From NCBI GenBank assembly GCA_963738305.1, contig CAVTVU010000001.1, forward strand, positions 620,001 to 684,000: a stretch of 64,000 nucleotides of DNA, in the 5' to 3' direction. Positions 17,750-26,165 of this stretch are shown here, piece by piece (the first letter of the stretch is position 1; the number at the start of each line of letters is the position of its first letter). Under the pieces are notes generated by a model that was not told the origin of the DNA, did not search any database, and saw nothing but the letters and a program-made list of their open reading frames with translations. The position numbers and the translations under genes were made by a program. The DNA comes from JBBRHQ01 sp963738305 (GTDB taxonomy: Bacteria > Actinomycetota > Thermoleophilia > Solirubrobacterales > 70-9).

Positions 17750-19010
17750 TTGCTTCGACCTTCCCGTCGGTGGCCGCGGAGTAAACCACCTCACCCGCTT
17801 CGCGGTCGGGATACCCCGCCCAGCGCTCGAAGAAGCGGCGATAGACCGCGTAGGCCCAGCGCTCGTCGATCGCGTCGGCGGCCCCGTGACCGCCCGCGGC
17901 GACGGTCCAGACCCGAACCAGCTCGTTGCCGGCGGCGGCCTCGCGGAGGATCTCCGCCTGGCGCACCGGGACCAGCCAGTCGTCGGCCGAGTGCAGGACG
18001 AGCACCGGGACGCGGGCGCCCGAGATCGTGTTGCGGGCAGAGGAACGCTCCCAGATCACCTCCGGCTCGACTCCGTAGTAGGGGGCCGCGAGCTGCTCGA
18101 TCGGATCGGCGAAGTCCTCGAAGTCGACCGGCCAGCGGGAGGCGTGGATGCGAGAGCGGAGCATCGCCTGGAGGGCGGCCATCGGGTCGTAGGCGCGGTC
18201 GCGCCGGCGCGGCCGGGAGATCCTCCGGACCATGTAGTGGGTGTCGGCGGGCGCGGCGATCGCGATCACGCCGCCGTCGAGCGCCTCCTCGGCGGCCTCG
18301 AGGTGGCAGGCGCCCAGCACCGAGGAGCCGCCGAGGGATATGCCGACGGCGCCGACGCTGGTGGAACCGGCCTCCTTCAGGAATTGCGCCGCGCAGACGA
18401 TGTCCTCGCCCTCCTTCCAGCCGGCTGTCGAGGGAGCCCGCGAGAGGTATGCGCTGGCGCCGAAGCTCCGCAGGTCGATCGCGCAGACATTGAACCCCCA
18501 CTCGTAGAAGGCACGGACGGCGATTTCGCGCACATAGTCGAAGCGGCGCGAGGAGAAGAGGCCGTGGACGACGATCAGGCCCGGGCGCGGCTTGGGGTGG
18601 ACCGCGAGGCTGGCGCCGATGTGCTCGCCGTCGGCGCCGACGAACCACTCGTCGTTGAACTGCGCGGGATAGGAGTAGCCGACGTCGAGGCCCTGGCGGG
18701 TCTGGGCCAGCGCGAAGCTGGTCAGGTCCCGCAGGCCCTTGCGCGTCTCGCCCCAGGCGCTGGGCTCGAGCCGGTGGGGGATCGCCTCCAGCTCTTCCAG
18801 CAGGGCATCCATGGAGCGCTCGGCGGCGGCCGGAAGGGGAAGCGGCTCACGCTCCGGGCGCTCGAGCAGCGCCCGGCGCACCGGGATGCCGAGGCGCTGC
18901 CCGATCAGCCAGGCAGGGATCGCGAAGAAGCCGACGATCACGTTCAACGCCTTGGCCGCCCCGTGAAGGGCGCGGTCCTGCCCGCGGGTCGTCGCCAGCG
19001 ATTCCCACAT
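17742..19010 (-). CDS. Alpha/beta hydrolase (dienelactone-hydrolase-like)
   Basis: A 422-residue protein has an alpha/beta hydrolase domain from about residue 110. The strand PGLIVVHGLFSSRRF carries the oxyanion region, the nucleophile elbow is GISLGGSSVLG, the acid is in VLHSADDWLVP and the histidine is in AGGHGAAD. The first 110 residues include a hydrophobic helix (VIVGFFAIPAWLIG), so it may be membrane-attached. It lies 6 bases upstream of a TetR gene stop. The ester substrate is unknown. Confidence 0.8.
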   Translation of the reverse strand: MWESLATTRGQDRALHGAAKALNVIVGFFAIPAWLIGQRLGIPVRRALLERPEREPLPLPAAAERSMDALLEELEAIPHRLEPSAWGETRKGLRDLTSFALAQTRQGLDVGYSYPAQFNDEWFVGADGEHIGASLAVHPKPRPGLIVVHGLFSSRRFDYVREIAVRAFYEWGFNVCAIDLRSFGASAYLSRAPSTAGWKEGEDIVCAAQFLKEAGSTSVGAVGISLGGSSVLGACHLEAAEEALDGGVIAIAAPADTHYMVRRISRPRRRDRAYDPMAALQAMLRSRIHASRWPVDFEDFADPIEQLAAPYYGVEPEVIWERSSARNTISGARVPVLVLHSADDWLVPVRQAEILREAAAGNELVRVWTVAAGGHGAADAIDERWAYAVYRRFFERWAGYPDREAGEVVYSAATDGKVEASG

Positions 19011-19016
19011 CGCGCG

Positions 19017-19616
19017 CTACCTGGGCTCGAGGCCGTCGCAGATGGTCCCCACCACCAGCTCCTTCGCCTCCTCGTAGTCGGCGTCCGAGGCCGGGATCAG
19101 CTCGAAGATCCAACCCGAGAGAAGCTGCTCGATCGCCCCGTAGAAGGCCGCCGACGCGAACTGCGGGTCGATGTCGGCGCGGAAGGCCCCGGCCGTTTGG
19201 CCGTCGGCGACGATCTTCGCAATCCCGTCATAGGCGCTGGAGATCTCCGGCAGGTGGGTTCGACCGAAGGAGTTGGCAGCCCGGGTGACCTCGACGATGA
19301 TCACCTTCATCAACTCCGGGTCGTGGCGGTAGGACTCGATGATGAAGGCGGCGACCGCCGCGAGCTTCTCGCGGGGGCTCGCGTCGCTGCGGTCGGTCTC
19401 CTCGATCGCCGCCAGCAGCAGCGACCAGCGCTCGGTGAACAGCTCGTTCAGCACCTGGTCCTTCGACTTGAAGTAGTGATAGACGAGCCCGTAGGCGACG
19501 CCGGCCTCGTCGGCGATGTCGGAGACCCGGGTCGAGTGAAAGCCCTGGCGGGCGAAGACGCGAACCGCCGCGTCGAGGATCTGGCGACGCTTCTCGATCG
19601 GTGGCGCCTTGTTCAT
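19017..19616 (-). CDS. TetR family transcriptional regulator
   Basis: A 199-residue regulator with a standard N-terminal helix-turn-helix (ILDAAVRVFARQGFHSTRVS, then DIADEAGVAYGLVYHYFKSK). The C-terminal domain resembles those that bind acyl-CoA-like ligands (FadR/FatR type), as judged by FASAAFYGAIEQLLSGWI. The ATG overlaps the nitrilase stop by 4 bases, so both are read from the promoter at about 20570. A TetR-type palindrome sits there, which suggests autoregulation. The hydrolase gene follows 6 bases downstream. Confidence 0.9.
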   Translation of the reverse strand: MNKAPPIEKRRQILDAAVRVFARQGFHSTRVSDIADEAGVAYGLVYHYFKSKDQVLNELFTERWSLLLAAIEETDRSDASPREKLAAVAAFIIESYRHDPELMKVIIVEVTRAANSFGRTHLPEISSAYDGIAKIVADGQTAGAFRADIDPQFASAAFYGAIEQLLSGWIFELIPASDADYEEAKELVVGTICDGLEPR

Positions 19617-20491
19617 CGGGCTCCGACCTCCGAGGATTCCGGCCAGCGGTAGGTCTCCGGCCGGCGGTTGGCGAGCGAGGGCAGCGAGCCGCGGACCCGC
19701 TCCTGGGCCGCGAGGTCGAGGTCGGCAGCGATGAAGCATTCCTCGTCGGCGGCGGTGGCGAGCACGACGCCCCAGGGGTCGACGATCGCCGAGCGGCCAT
19801 AGGAGTGGAACGGGGGCGCCTCGCCGAACTGGTTGGGGGCGACGACAAACAGCTGGTTCTCGATCGCTCGCGCCCGCAGCAGCACCAGCCAGTGATCGCG
19901 ACCGGTCGCCATCGTGAAGGCCGAGGGAACCGTTACGAGGCGGGCGCCGCGCACCGCGAGGATCCGGTACAGCTCCGGGAAGCGCAGGTCGTAGCAGACC
20001 GAGAGGCCGATCATGGGCATGCCTGCGATCGGGTAATCGAGGGATTCGGTTTCCGAGCCCTCGGCGTTGACGATCTCGCTCCCCGGATCCTCGACGTCTG
20101 ACTCGCGGTAGGTGACGCCCCCCACCTCGACGTCGAACATGTGGATCTTCCGATATGTGGCGAGGTCGGCGCCGGCGGGGCCGATCAGCACAGAGGTGTT
20201 GTGACGGAGGCCGCCCTCGCCCAGCTCGCAGATCGAGCCGGCGAGCAGGTGGATGCCCAGCTCCCGCGCCCAGCCGCGGGCGGCGGCGAGGCTCGGTCCG
20301 TCGAGGGGCTCGGCTCCGGCGCGGAGCGCCTCCGCAGCAGCCAGGAGGTTCCACTTCTCCGGCAGCGCCACCAGGGTCGCGCCGTCCGCAGCAGCGGCGC
20401 GGACGAGGCGCTCGGCGACCTCGAGATTTCGCTCCTTCTGCCCGGTCGAGTTGATCTGCACGGCAGCGGCGCGCAATGCCAAGAACCCCAT
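19613..20491 (-). CDS. Carbon-nitrogen hydrolase (Nit1-like)
   Basis: A nitrilase-superfamily amidase of 292 residues. The Glu-Lys-Cys triad appears in LVALPEKWNL, TYRKIHMFDV and GLSVCYDLRFPELYR. The closest pattern is Nit1-like deaminated-glutathione amidase, a metabolite-repair enzyme, but other amides are possible. It heads a minus-strand operon with TetR and the alpha/beta hydrolase. A leader of about 70 bases follows the operator and the TATACT box upstream. Confidence 0.88.
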   Translation of the reverse strand: MGFLALRAAAVQINSTGQKERNLEVAERLVRAAAADGATLVALPEKWNLLAAAEALRAGAEPLDGPSLAAARGWARELGIHLLAGSICELGEGGLRHNTSVLIGPAGADLATYRKIHMFDVEVGGVTYRESDVEDPGSEIVNAEGSETESLDYPIAGMPMIGLSVCYDLRFPELYRILAVRGARLVTVPSAFTMATGRDHWLVLLRARAIENQLFVVAPNQFGEAPPFHSYGRSAIVDPWGVVLATAADEECFIAADLDLAAQERVRGSLPSLANRRPETYRWPESSEVGAR

Positions 20492-20537
20492 CCTCTCTTC
20501 CTCGCGGCCCGGTGCCGCGTCCGGACCGATTGATTGG

Positions 20538-20553
20538 TTGACTGACCAGTCAA
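20538..20553. promoter_or_regulatory. Operator palindrome for the TetR regulator
   Basis: TTGACTG (20538-20544) and CAGTCAA (20547-20553) form a perfect palindrome with a 2-base centre. It lies just downstream of the TATACT box, where bound TetR would block transcription of nitrilase-tetR-hydrolase. The sequence form (TTGACTG with CAGTCAA) is common for TetR sites near fatty-acid genes. Confidence 0.7.
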
Positions 20554-20567
20554 TCGGTGCCGGGCCC

Positions 20568-20573
20568 AGTATA
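20568..20573 (-). promoter_or_regulatory. Candidate -10 box (TATACT) for the nitrilase-tetR operon
   Basis: On the minus strand TATACT at 20573-20568 precedes the operator by 14 bases. Transcription would start near 20561, giving a leader of about 70 bases. Confidence 0.5.
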
Positions 20574-20598
20574 GGCGCGCAACCAGCAGCCTTGGGGC

Positions 20599-21441
20599 TC
20601 AGATGCCCATCTCGCGAGCGACGAGACGATCGAAGATGCGGTCCGGGACCACCTTGGCGAGGCGCGCCTGGATCTTCGCCTGGCGACCGATCAGGTAGCG
20701 GGTCTTCGGGCGCGACGCCGTCAGGGCGTCCTCGATCGCCCCGGCAACCTCCTCCGGGGTCACGCCCCGCGCAGCCACCTTGCGGATCGTTTCGCGGTAC
20801 TTCTGGAGCTTCGTCCCGTAGAGCGAGTCATGGTCGGCGAGAGCGCGCTCTTCGATCTCGTCGGCCTCGTCCAGTCCCTTGTCCCAGATCGGGGTGGCGA
20901 CCGCGCCCGGTTCGATCAGCGAGACCTCGATCCCCCACGGCCGCAGCTCCTGTCGCATCGTGTCCCCGACCGCCTCGATTCCGAACTTGGAGGCGTGATA
21001 AGCGCCGGTGAACGGCAACGCGGTGCGGCCGCCGACAGAGCTGACGAAGACGATCCGGCCGCCGGCGCGTCGGATCGCCGGCAGCATCGCCTGGGTGACC
21101 GCGACCTGGCCGATCAGGTTGACCTCGAGCTGTCGCCGCAGGTCGGCGACCGGCAGGGTCTCCAGCGGGCCGGGGATCGCGACGCCGGCGTTGTTGACGA
21201 GGCCGTCGAGGCCGGCGGCGCCGAGCGCCTCCTCGAGACTCCCGGCCGCGACCGCGATCGAGTCCGAGTCGGTGACGTCGATCCTCAGCGGAATGAGGCG
21301 CTCCGAGCCGGATTCCCGCAGCGCGTCCTCGTCCTCCTCGCGCCGCACGCCGGCGAAGACCTTCCAGCCGCCCGAGTCGAGCCGCAGCGCCGCGGCGCGT
21401 CCGATCCCGGTCGAGGCCCCTGTGATCAACACCGCTGGCAC
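20599..21441 (-). CDS. Short-chain dehydrogenase/reductase
   Basis: A classical SDR of 280 residues. Cofactor motif TGASTGIGRAAALRL, then NNAG in DGLVNNAGVAIPG, serine in FVSSVGGRTALPF, and YHASKFGIE as the catalytic YxxxK. The C-terminal half has an extra helical stretch typical of SDRs acting on long or lipid-like substrates (SDR family with KYRETIRKVAARGVTPEEVA). It is not overlapped with the nitrilase operon and ends upstream of its promoter. The substrate is unknown. Confidence 0.88.
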   Translation of the reverse strand: MPAVLITGASTGIGRAAALRLDSGGWKVFAGVRREEDEDALRESGSERLIPLRIDVTDSDSIAVAAGSLEEALGAAGLDGLVNNAGVAIPGPLETLPVADLRRQLEVNLIGQVAVTQAMLPAIRRAGGRIVFVSSVGGRTALPFTGAYHASKFGIEAVGDTMRQELRPWGIEVSLIEPGAVATPIWDKGLDEADEIEERALADHDSLYGTKLQKYRETIRKVAARGVTPEEVAGAIEDALTASRPKTRYLIGRQAKIQARLAKVVPDRIFDRLVAREMGI

Positions 21442-21490
21442 CTGGCAAACCTAGAGGATCGCCCTCCTCGGGAAGCCGGAGCGGCTGGCG

Positions 21491-21496
21491 TAGGCT
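21491..21496 (+). promoter_or_regulatory. Candidate -10 box (TAGGCT), leaderless
   Basis: TAGGCT ends 6 bases before the ATG at 21503, and no Shine-Dalgarno sequence is present. Confidence 0.4.
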
Positions 21497-21502
21497 TGAG
21501 CG

Positions 21503-22480
21503 ATGGCGAATTCGGCGTTCGTGACCGGCGGCTCGGGATTCATCGGCGGCAGGTTGATCTCCCGCCTCGTCGCCGATCGCTGGACGGTGCGGGCCCTGGC
21601 CCGCAGCCACGGCTCCGCCGCCGCCGTCGAGACACTAGGGGCCGAGGCCGTCCGCGGCGATCTCGATGACGGCGACTCGCTGACGGCCGGCGCCGAGGGT
21701 TGCGACGTCACCTTCCACCTGGCCGCCCACCTTGGGGATTGGGGTCCGCGGGAGGAGTTCGAGCGCGGCAACGTCGACGGCACCCGCAACGTCCTTGCGG
21801 CCTCCCAGGCCGCCCGAGTGCGCCGCTTCGTGCACTGCGGGACCGAGGCGGCGCTGATGGCGGGGCAGCCGCTGGTCGGCGTCGACGAGACGGCGCCGCT
21901 CCGGCCCGACTCGAAGGCGCCCTACCCGGCGACCAAGGCGCGGGCCGAGCAACTGGTGCGCAATGCCAACCGGGAGGGCTTCGAGACGGTGGTGATCCGC
22001 CCCCGCTTCGTCTGGGGCGAGGGCGACACGACGCTGGTCCCGACGATGGAGGAGATGATCGAGAAGGGCCGCTTCGCATGGATCGGGGGAGGAGGCAACC
22101 TCACCTCGATCACTCACGTGGAGAACGTCGTCGAGGGCCTGGTGCTCGGGGCGGAGCGCGGCGTTCCCGGCGAGGCCTATTTCGTCACTGACGGCGAGCC
22201 GGTGGTCCTGCGCGAATTCGTCACGGAGATGCTCGCGACCAAGGGCGTCGTGCCGCCCGACCGCAGCATCCCGGGCTTCCTCGCCGGTCCGATCGCGACG
22301 ATCTCCGAGGCGGCCTGGAAGCTGCTCCCCCTCCCCGGCGCCCCACCGATCAGCCACTTCACCGCCTGGGTCATGACCCAGGAGTGCACGATCAATATTT
22401 CCAAGGCTCAGAGCGAGCTCTCCTACGAGCCCGTCGTCACCCGCGATCAGGGCCTGGCAGAGATGCGCGCCGCCGCCTGA
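21503..22480 (+). CDS. NAD(P)-dependent epimerase/3-beta-HSD-like dehydrogenase
   Basis: An extended SDR of 325 residues. It begins AFVTGGSGFIGGRLISRLV, the dinucleotide-binding loop. The catalytic tyrosine and lysine are in YPATKARAEQLV. RPRFVWGEGDTTLVP and ITHVENVVEGLVLG resemble 3-beta-hydroxysteroid dehydrogenase/NSDHL-type sterol enzymes. It is divergent from the SDR upstream, with 61 bases between. Sterol- or hopanoid-like lipids are possible substrates. A hairpin repeat follows its stop. Confidence 0.82.
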   Translation: MANSAFVTGGSGFIGGRLISRLVADRWTVRALARSHGSAAAVETLGAEAVRGDLDDGDSLTAGAEGCDVTFHLAAHLGDWGPREEFERGNVDGTRNVLAASQAARVRRFVHCGTEAALMAGQPLVGVDETAPLRPDSKAPYPATKARAEQLVRNANREGFETVVIRPRFVWGEGDTTLVPTMEEMIEKGRFAWIGGGGNLTSITHVENVVEGLVLGAERGVPGEAYFVTDGEPVVLREFVTEMLATKGVVPPDRSIPGFLAGPIATISEAAWKLLPLPGAPPISHFTAWVMTQECTINISKAQSELSYEPVVTRDQGLAEMRAAA

Positions 22481-22523
22481 CCCGGGGGCCCCGTCCGACC
22501 AGGGGCCCGAGCCGGTGGGATCC

Positions 22524-22572
22524 GCCGAACGCAACGTTCCGTGCCCATTGGAGACCTAAGGTTGCGTTCGGC
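22524..22572. repeat. Hairpin element, copy 1 (left of mscS)
   Basis: GCCGAACGCAAC (22524-22535) pairs perfectly with GTTGCGTTCGGC (22561-22572) across a 25-base loop that starts GTTCCGTG. A related hairpin lies on the other side of mscS at 23599-23646. Confidence 0.6.
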
Positions 22573-22656
22573 TGGAGCGGCCGCGCGGATTTCGCGCTGC
22601 GAGTGACGCAACGCACACAGCTGCGGCCCCGACGCCGCCAACCTTGCCGGTTGGCC

Positions 22657-23586
22657 ATGAACCCCTTTCGCCGCAACCAAGACGATCAGGCGCGCCACAT
22701 GTTCGAGACGCGCTCCCACGCCTGGCGCGAGGTCGGGCTGGAGGGCGAGGTCGCGGCCAGCGGCCGCCCCGGCCGCCGCAGCGCCCTGCGCGCCCAGGGC
22801 CAGGTCGCCGCGTTCGCGGCGATGATCGCCGGGGTGCTGGCGCTGTTCAGCCACCGCCAGGAGCTCTTCCCCGGCTACGGGACACAGGCCCGGATCGCAA
22901 CGGTCGCCACTCTCGTCATCCTCGGCTGGGGCCTGGCCCGCTCGCTCGGCCGCGGCATCGCGCCGGCCCTGTTCCGGCGCATGGACCCGGGCACGGCGGG
23001 GACCGTCGGCTTCGTGATCCGGCTGCTGACGATCGGGCTCGTGGTGATCGTCGCCCTGCGGATAGCCGGCGTCCGCCCAGAGGCCCTGGCGGTCGGGGGT
23101 GCCTTCACCGCGGTCGTCCTCGGTCTTGCCGCCCAGCAGACCATCGGCAACCTCTTCGCGGGGATCGTCCTGCAGGGGACGAGGCCCTTCCGGGTCGGCG
23201 AGCGGGTGCGCCTCACCGGCGGGCCGATGGCTGGATCGGTCGAAGGGACCGTCAGCTCCCTCGGGCTCTTCTACACCAGCTTCGTCAACGGGGCGGATCG
23301 GATGATGATCCCCAACAGCGTCCTCCTCTCCCTGGCGGTGATGCCGCTGCGCGAGCCGCAGCAGGTCGACCTGCGCGCCCGCTTCGACTCCGACGTCAGC
23401 CCGAGCGCGATCCAGGAGCGCCTGGCCAGCTCGGTCACGGTGCCGACCCGCTACCCGCCGCGGATCTCCCTGGAGGAGATCGACCGCGACGAGGTGGTGC
23501 TGCGGATCGCGGCGACCCCGGATCAGCCCGCCGACGGCGCCAAGCTGGCCGAGGAGATCCTCGCCGTCGCCCGCAACGGCGCCTGA
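22657..23586 (+). CDS. MscS-family mechanosensitive channel
   Basis: A 309-residue small-conductance channel. After a short charged N-terminus there are three hydrophobic segments (about residues 45-65, 72-92 and 105-150). The pore helix runs into LGLAAQQTIGNLFAGIVLQ, the MscS signature. The beta domain continues with FRVGERVRLTGGPMAGSVEG and MIPNSVLLS. The start ATG 22657 is preferred over the upstream frame, which overlaps the hairpin and lacks family features. It releases solutes on hypo-osmotic shock. A repeat hairpin lies on each side. Confidence 0.9.
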   Translation: MNPFRRNQDDQARHMFETRSHAWREVGLEGEVAASGRPGRRSALRAQGQVAAFAAMIAGVLALFSHRQELFPGYGTQARIATVATLVILGWGLARSLGRGIAPALFRRMDPGTAGTVGFVIRLLTIGLVVIVALRIAGVRPEALAVGGAFTAVVLGLAAQQTIGNLFAGIVLQGTRPFRVGERVRLTGGPMAGSVEGTVSSLGLFYTSFVNGADRMMIPNSVLLSLAVMPLREPQQVDLRARFDSDVSPSAIQERLASSVTVPTRYPPRISLEEIDRDEVVLRIAATPDQPADGAKLAEEILAVARNGA

Positions 23587-23598
23587 CTCAGGCCGGGC

Positions 23599-23646
23599 GC
23601 CGAACGGAACGTTCCGCGTTCAGGGACGCCTAGGGTCGCGTTCGGC
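23599..23646. repeat. Hairpin element, copy 2 (right of mscS)
   Basis: GCCGAACG is followed by GAACGTTCCG and ends with CGTTCGGC, so CCGAACG/CGTTCGG arms pair as in copy 1. The loop also matches (AACGTTCCG shared; GGTTGCG against GGTCGCG). The arms extend by two more pairs (GCGCCGAACG with CGTTCGGCGC). The right half reaches into the end of the merR gene. Confidence 0.6.
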
Positions 23647-24376
23647 GCGGGGTGTTCTCCAGCTCGGCGATCAGCAGCTTGGTGTGCAGGGCGGCGATCA
23701 GGTCCTTGAGCGGCTCGGCTCCGGCCTCGATCAGCTCCGCCACCCGCTCCGGCTCCATCTCCCCCGCGAGCCGCTCGGTCAGCACCCCGACCTCCTCCTT
23801 GACCAGCTGCTCCAGCGCCCGCTTGTAGCGCAGCGTGTCGTAGACGGTGAAGCCGATCTCCTCGTCATATCCGCCTGCCCGGAAGCGGCTGATCGCCTCG
23901 ATCACCTTTACGTCGGAGGGCGAGTAGCCGCGGCTGTTGGGGCTGAGGATCTCCAGCTGCTCGAGGCGGTCGAGGACCTCCTTGGGCACGCCGTAGGCCT
24001 TCCGGACCTCGGCGGGGCTGGTCCGGGTGCGTTCTCCCTCGAGCGCCCGCTCGAGGATCCGGTCCTCGATCTCGATCAGCGCCCGGGCCCGGTCTGGGCC
24101 CTCGTCTAGCACCGTCTTGATCGCCCGCAGCGGCATGTAGCGCTCCTCCTGGAGGCGCTTGATCAGGCGGATCCGCTCGACGAACTCAGGCGGGTAGTAG
24201 GCCATGTTGCGCGAGGTCTTGACCGGCTCGGGCAACAGGCCCTCCCGCAGGTAATGCTTGATCGTCGGGGCCGGGACACCCGAGGCCTCGGCCAGCTCCT
24301 TCATCCGCAGCAGCCCGTCCGCGCCGTTGGCGCCCTGCCCCGCTCCCGGCCTCCGGGTTCGAGCCTGCGGGGTCAT
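23630..24376 (-). CDS. MerR family transcriptional regulator
   Basis: A 248-residue regulator with the winged helix typical of MerR at about residues 24-92 (MKELAEASGVPAPTIKHYLR then EGLLPEP and YYPPEFVERIRLIKRL). The C-terminal 150 residues are helical and lack the metal-binding cysteines of metal sensors, so it likely responds to an organic ligand. It is the last gene of the five-gene minus-strand operon (GTGA/ATGA overlaps throughout), so it probably controls that pathway. The final residues fall in the mscS-flanking hairpin. Confidence 0.9.
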   Translation of the reverse strand: MTPQARTRRPGAGQGANGADGLLRMKELAEASGVPAPTIKHYLREGLLPEPVKTSRNMAYYPPEFVERIRLIKRLQEERYMPLRAIKTVLDEGPDRARALIEIEDRILERALEGERTRTSPAEVRKAYGVPKEVLDRLEQLEILSPNSRGYSPSDVKVIEAISRFRAGGYDEEIGFTVYDTLRYKRALEQLVKEEVGVLTERLAGEMEPERVAELIEAGAEPLKDLIAALHTKLLIAELENTPRRTRP

Positions 24377-25608
24377 CCCAGGAACGAGGACTGCGGCGCG
24401 CCCGAGGTCCCCGCCGCGGCCCCCGAGGAGATCAGCGAGGCGATCTCCTCCTCGGAGTAGCCGACTCCCCGCAGCGCCTCCTCAGTGTGCTCGCCCAGGG
24501 CCGGCGCCGGGCGCTCCACCCTGCCGGGGGTGCGCGAGAGCTTGATCGGCACCCCGACCTGGCGCACCGGGCCGATCTCCGGCTGCTCCAGCTCGACCAC
24601 CATCTCCCGCGAGCGGACCAGCTCGGATTCGAGGGCCTCGTCGAGGTCGAGGATCGGCTCGATGCAGCAGTCGTGCTCGTCGTTGAAAGCTCGCCACTCG
24701 TCGCGGGTCCGGGAGCGGAAGATTTCGGCGATCTTCCGCCAGGCCTCCGAGCCGGGCCGCTCGAACTGCTTCTCGATCAGCTCGGGCCGCCCCGCACCGT
24801 TGCAGAAGGCGGCCCAGAACTTCGGCTCCAGCGCCCCGCAGCTGACCCAGCCGTTGGCCGCCTCGTAGGGCAGGTAGCAGACGATCCGTCCGGCCAGCTC
24901 GAGGTCGCCGCGCCTCGGCACCACCCCGTCGCAGAAGTAGCGGCCGGCGACCATCGCCAGCCAGGAGAGCGCCCCGTCGCTCATCGAAACGTCGACGAAC
25001 TGGCCATCGCCCGAGCGCCGGCGCTCGTGCAGGGCGGCCATCACCCCGAAGGCTGCCATCATCCCGCCGCCCCCGAGGTCGGCGATCTGGCCGGCCGACT
25101 GCACCGGCGCGCCGCCGGCGGCGCCGGTCAGGCCGAGCAGGCCGATCAGGCCGAGGTAGTTGGTGTCGTGGCCGGCCCGCTGGGTGTTCGGGCCGTCCTG
25201 GCCGTAGCCGGTGATCGCGCAGAAGACGATGCCCGGGTTGGCCTCGCGCATGCGCTCGTAGCCGACCCCGAGGCGGTCGAGGACGCCGGGCCGGAAGCCG
25301 TCGAGGACGACGTCATAGTCGGCCACCAGGCGCAGCAGCGCCTCGCGCCCGGGCTCTGACTTCAGGTCGAGGCGAATCGAGCGCTTGCCGCGGTTGAGGG
25401 CCAGGTACATCGCCGAGCGGGTGCCAAGGCCCTGCTGCTCCTCGGTCCCGTAGTAGGGCGGGGCCCAGCGGACGTAATCCCCGGCGCCGGTGTCCTCGAC
25501 CTTCAGCACGTCCGCGCCGAGATCGGCGAGCAGCAGCGAGCAGAAGCCTCCGGGCAGCAGCCGGGTCAGGTCGAGGACGCGGACGTCGCATAGGGGCTGG
25601 TCCGTCAT
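24373..25608 (-). CDS. Family III CoA transferase (CaiB/BaiF type)
   Basis: This 411-residue enzyme moves CoA between acyl groups. It begins VRVLDLTRLLPGGFCSLLLA with the CoA-binding start of the family. The catalytic aspartate is Asp148 in AGHDTNYLGL. The GQFVDVSMSDGAL strand is conserved. It overlaps its neighbours by 4 bases on both sides. In this operon it would activate or recycle a carboxylate as a CoA thioester, alongside BKACE and the acyl-CoA carboxylase. Racemase activity (AMACR-like) is an alternative. Confidence 0.9.
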   Translation of the reverse strand: MTDQPLCDVRVLDLTRLLPGGFCSLLLADLGADVLKVEDTGAGDYVRWAPPYYGTEEQQGLGTRSAMYLALNRGKRSIRLDLKSEPGREALLRLVADYDVVLDGFRPGVLDRLGVGYERMREANPGIVFCAITGYGQDGPNTQRAGHDTNYLGLIGLLGLTGAAGGAPVQSAGQIADLGGGGMMAAFGVMAALHERRRSGDGQFVDVSMSDGALSWLAMVAGRYFCDGVVPRRGDLELAGRIVCYLPYEAANGWVSCGALEPKFWAAFCNGAGRPELIEKQFERPGSEAWRKIAEIFRSRTRDEWRAFNDEHDCCIEPILDLDEALESELVRSREMVVELEQPEIGPVRQVGVPIKLSRTPGRVERPAPALGEHTEEALRGVGYSEEEIASLISSGAAAGTSGAPQSSFLG

Positions 25609-26165
25609 CCCGCTTCCCCCTCCGCCCGCTTCGCGATCGCGCCCAGCAGGCTGCGGCGGATGATCCCGCTGCCGAACCGAACCGCCAGCCAGTAGAGCCG
25701 GAAGCGGCGCTGGCTCGCGGGGTCCGTCGCCTTCACCCAGGTCCGCGTCTGGAGGTCGGTGCCCCCAGGTGTGGGGCGAAGGCGGAAGTCCATCGCCATC
25801 TTCACGAAGCCGGGGCGATCGAAGCCGCTGAATGAGGAGGCATCGCCGATCGCCACGGTCTCGCCGCCGCTCAGCCGCCAGGGCTGGCCGATGCCCCCGA
25901 ATACGAGCTCCCCCTCGTGGCCGTTCCCGATCTCGGCGAAGCCGATCTCGGTCATCCCCTCGAGGAAGGGCCGGTCGCTCGGGCCGGTGCGTCGCGAGAT
26001 CCCCCGCAGGGTCATCAGAAGGCGGGCCAGGGGCACGTCGGCGGGCGTCACCGCCCGGATCGCGGCCCCAACCCGCTCCGGGTCGGCGGCGATTGCGCGC
26101 TCGTGGCGCTCCCCGAAGTCCGGGGCCGGCAGCAGCTGCTCGAGCATCGGGGCGGCCGCGGTCAC
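25605..26165 (-). CDS. SRPBCC/DUF2867-like protein
   Basis: A 186-residue protein that looks like a START/SRPBCC-type ligand-binding domain: IAADPERVGAAIRAVTPADV, GQPWRLSGGETVAI, and RTWVKATDPASQRRFRLYW. It ends with a basic IIRRSLLGAIAKR helix. GTG 26165 overlaps the BKACE stop (GTGA), and the end overlaps the CoA transferase start (ATGA). It may bind a hydrophobic intermediate of this pathway. No catalytic residues are recognisable, so the role is inferred from context. Confidence 0.6.
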   Translation of the reverse strand: MTAAAPMLEQLLPAPDFGERHERAIAADPERVGAAIRAVTPADVPLARLLMTLRGISRRTGPSDRPFLEGMTEIGFAEIGNGHEGELVFGGIGQPWRLSGGETVAIGDASSFSGFDRPGFVKMAMDFRLRPTPGGTDLQTRTWVKATDPASQRRFRLYWLAVRFGSGIIRRSLLGAIAKRAEGEAG

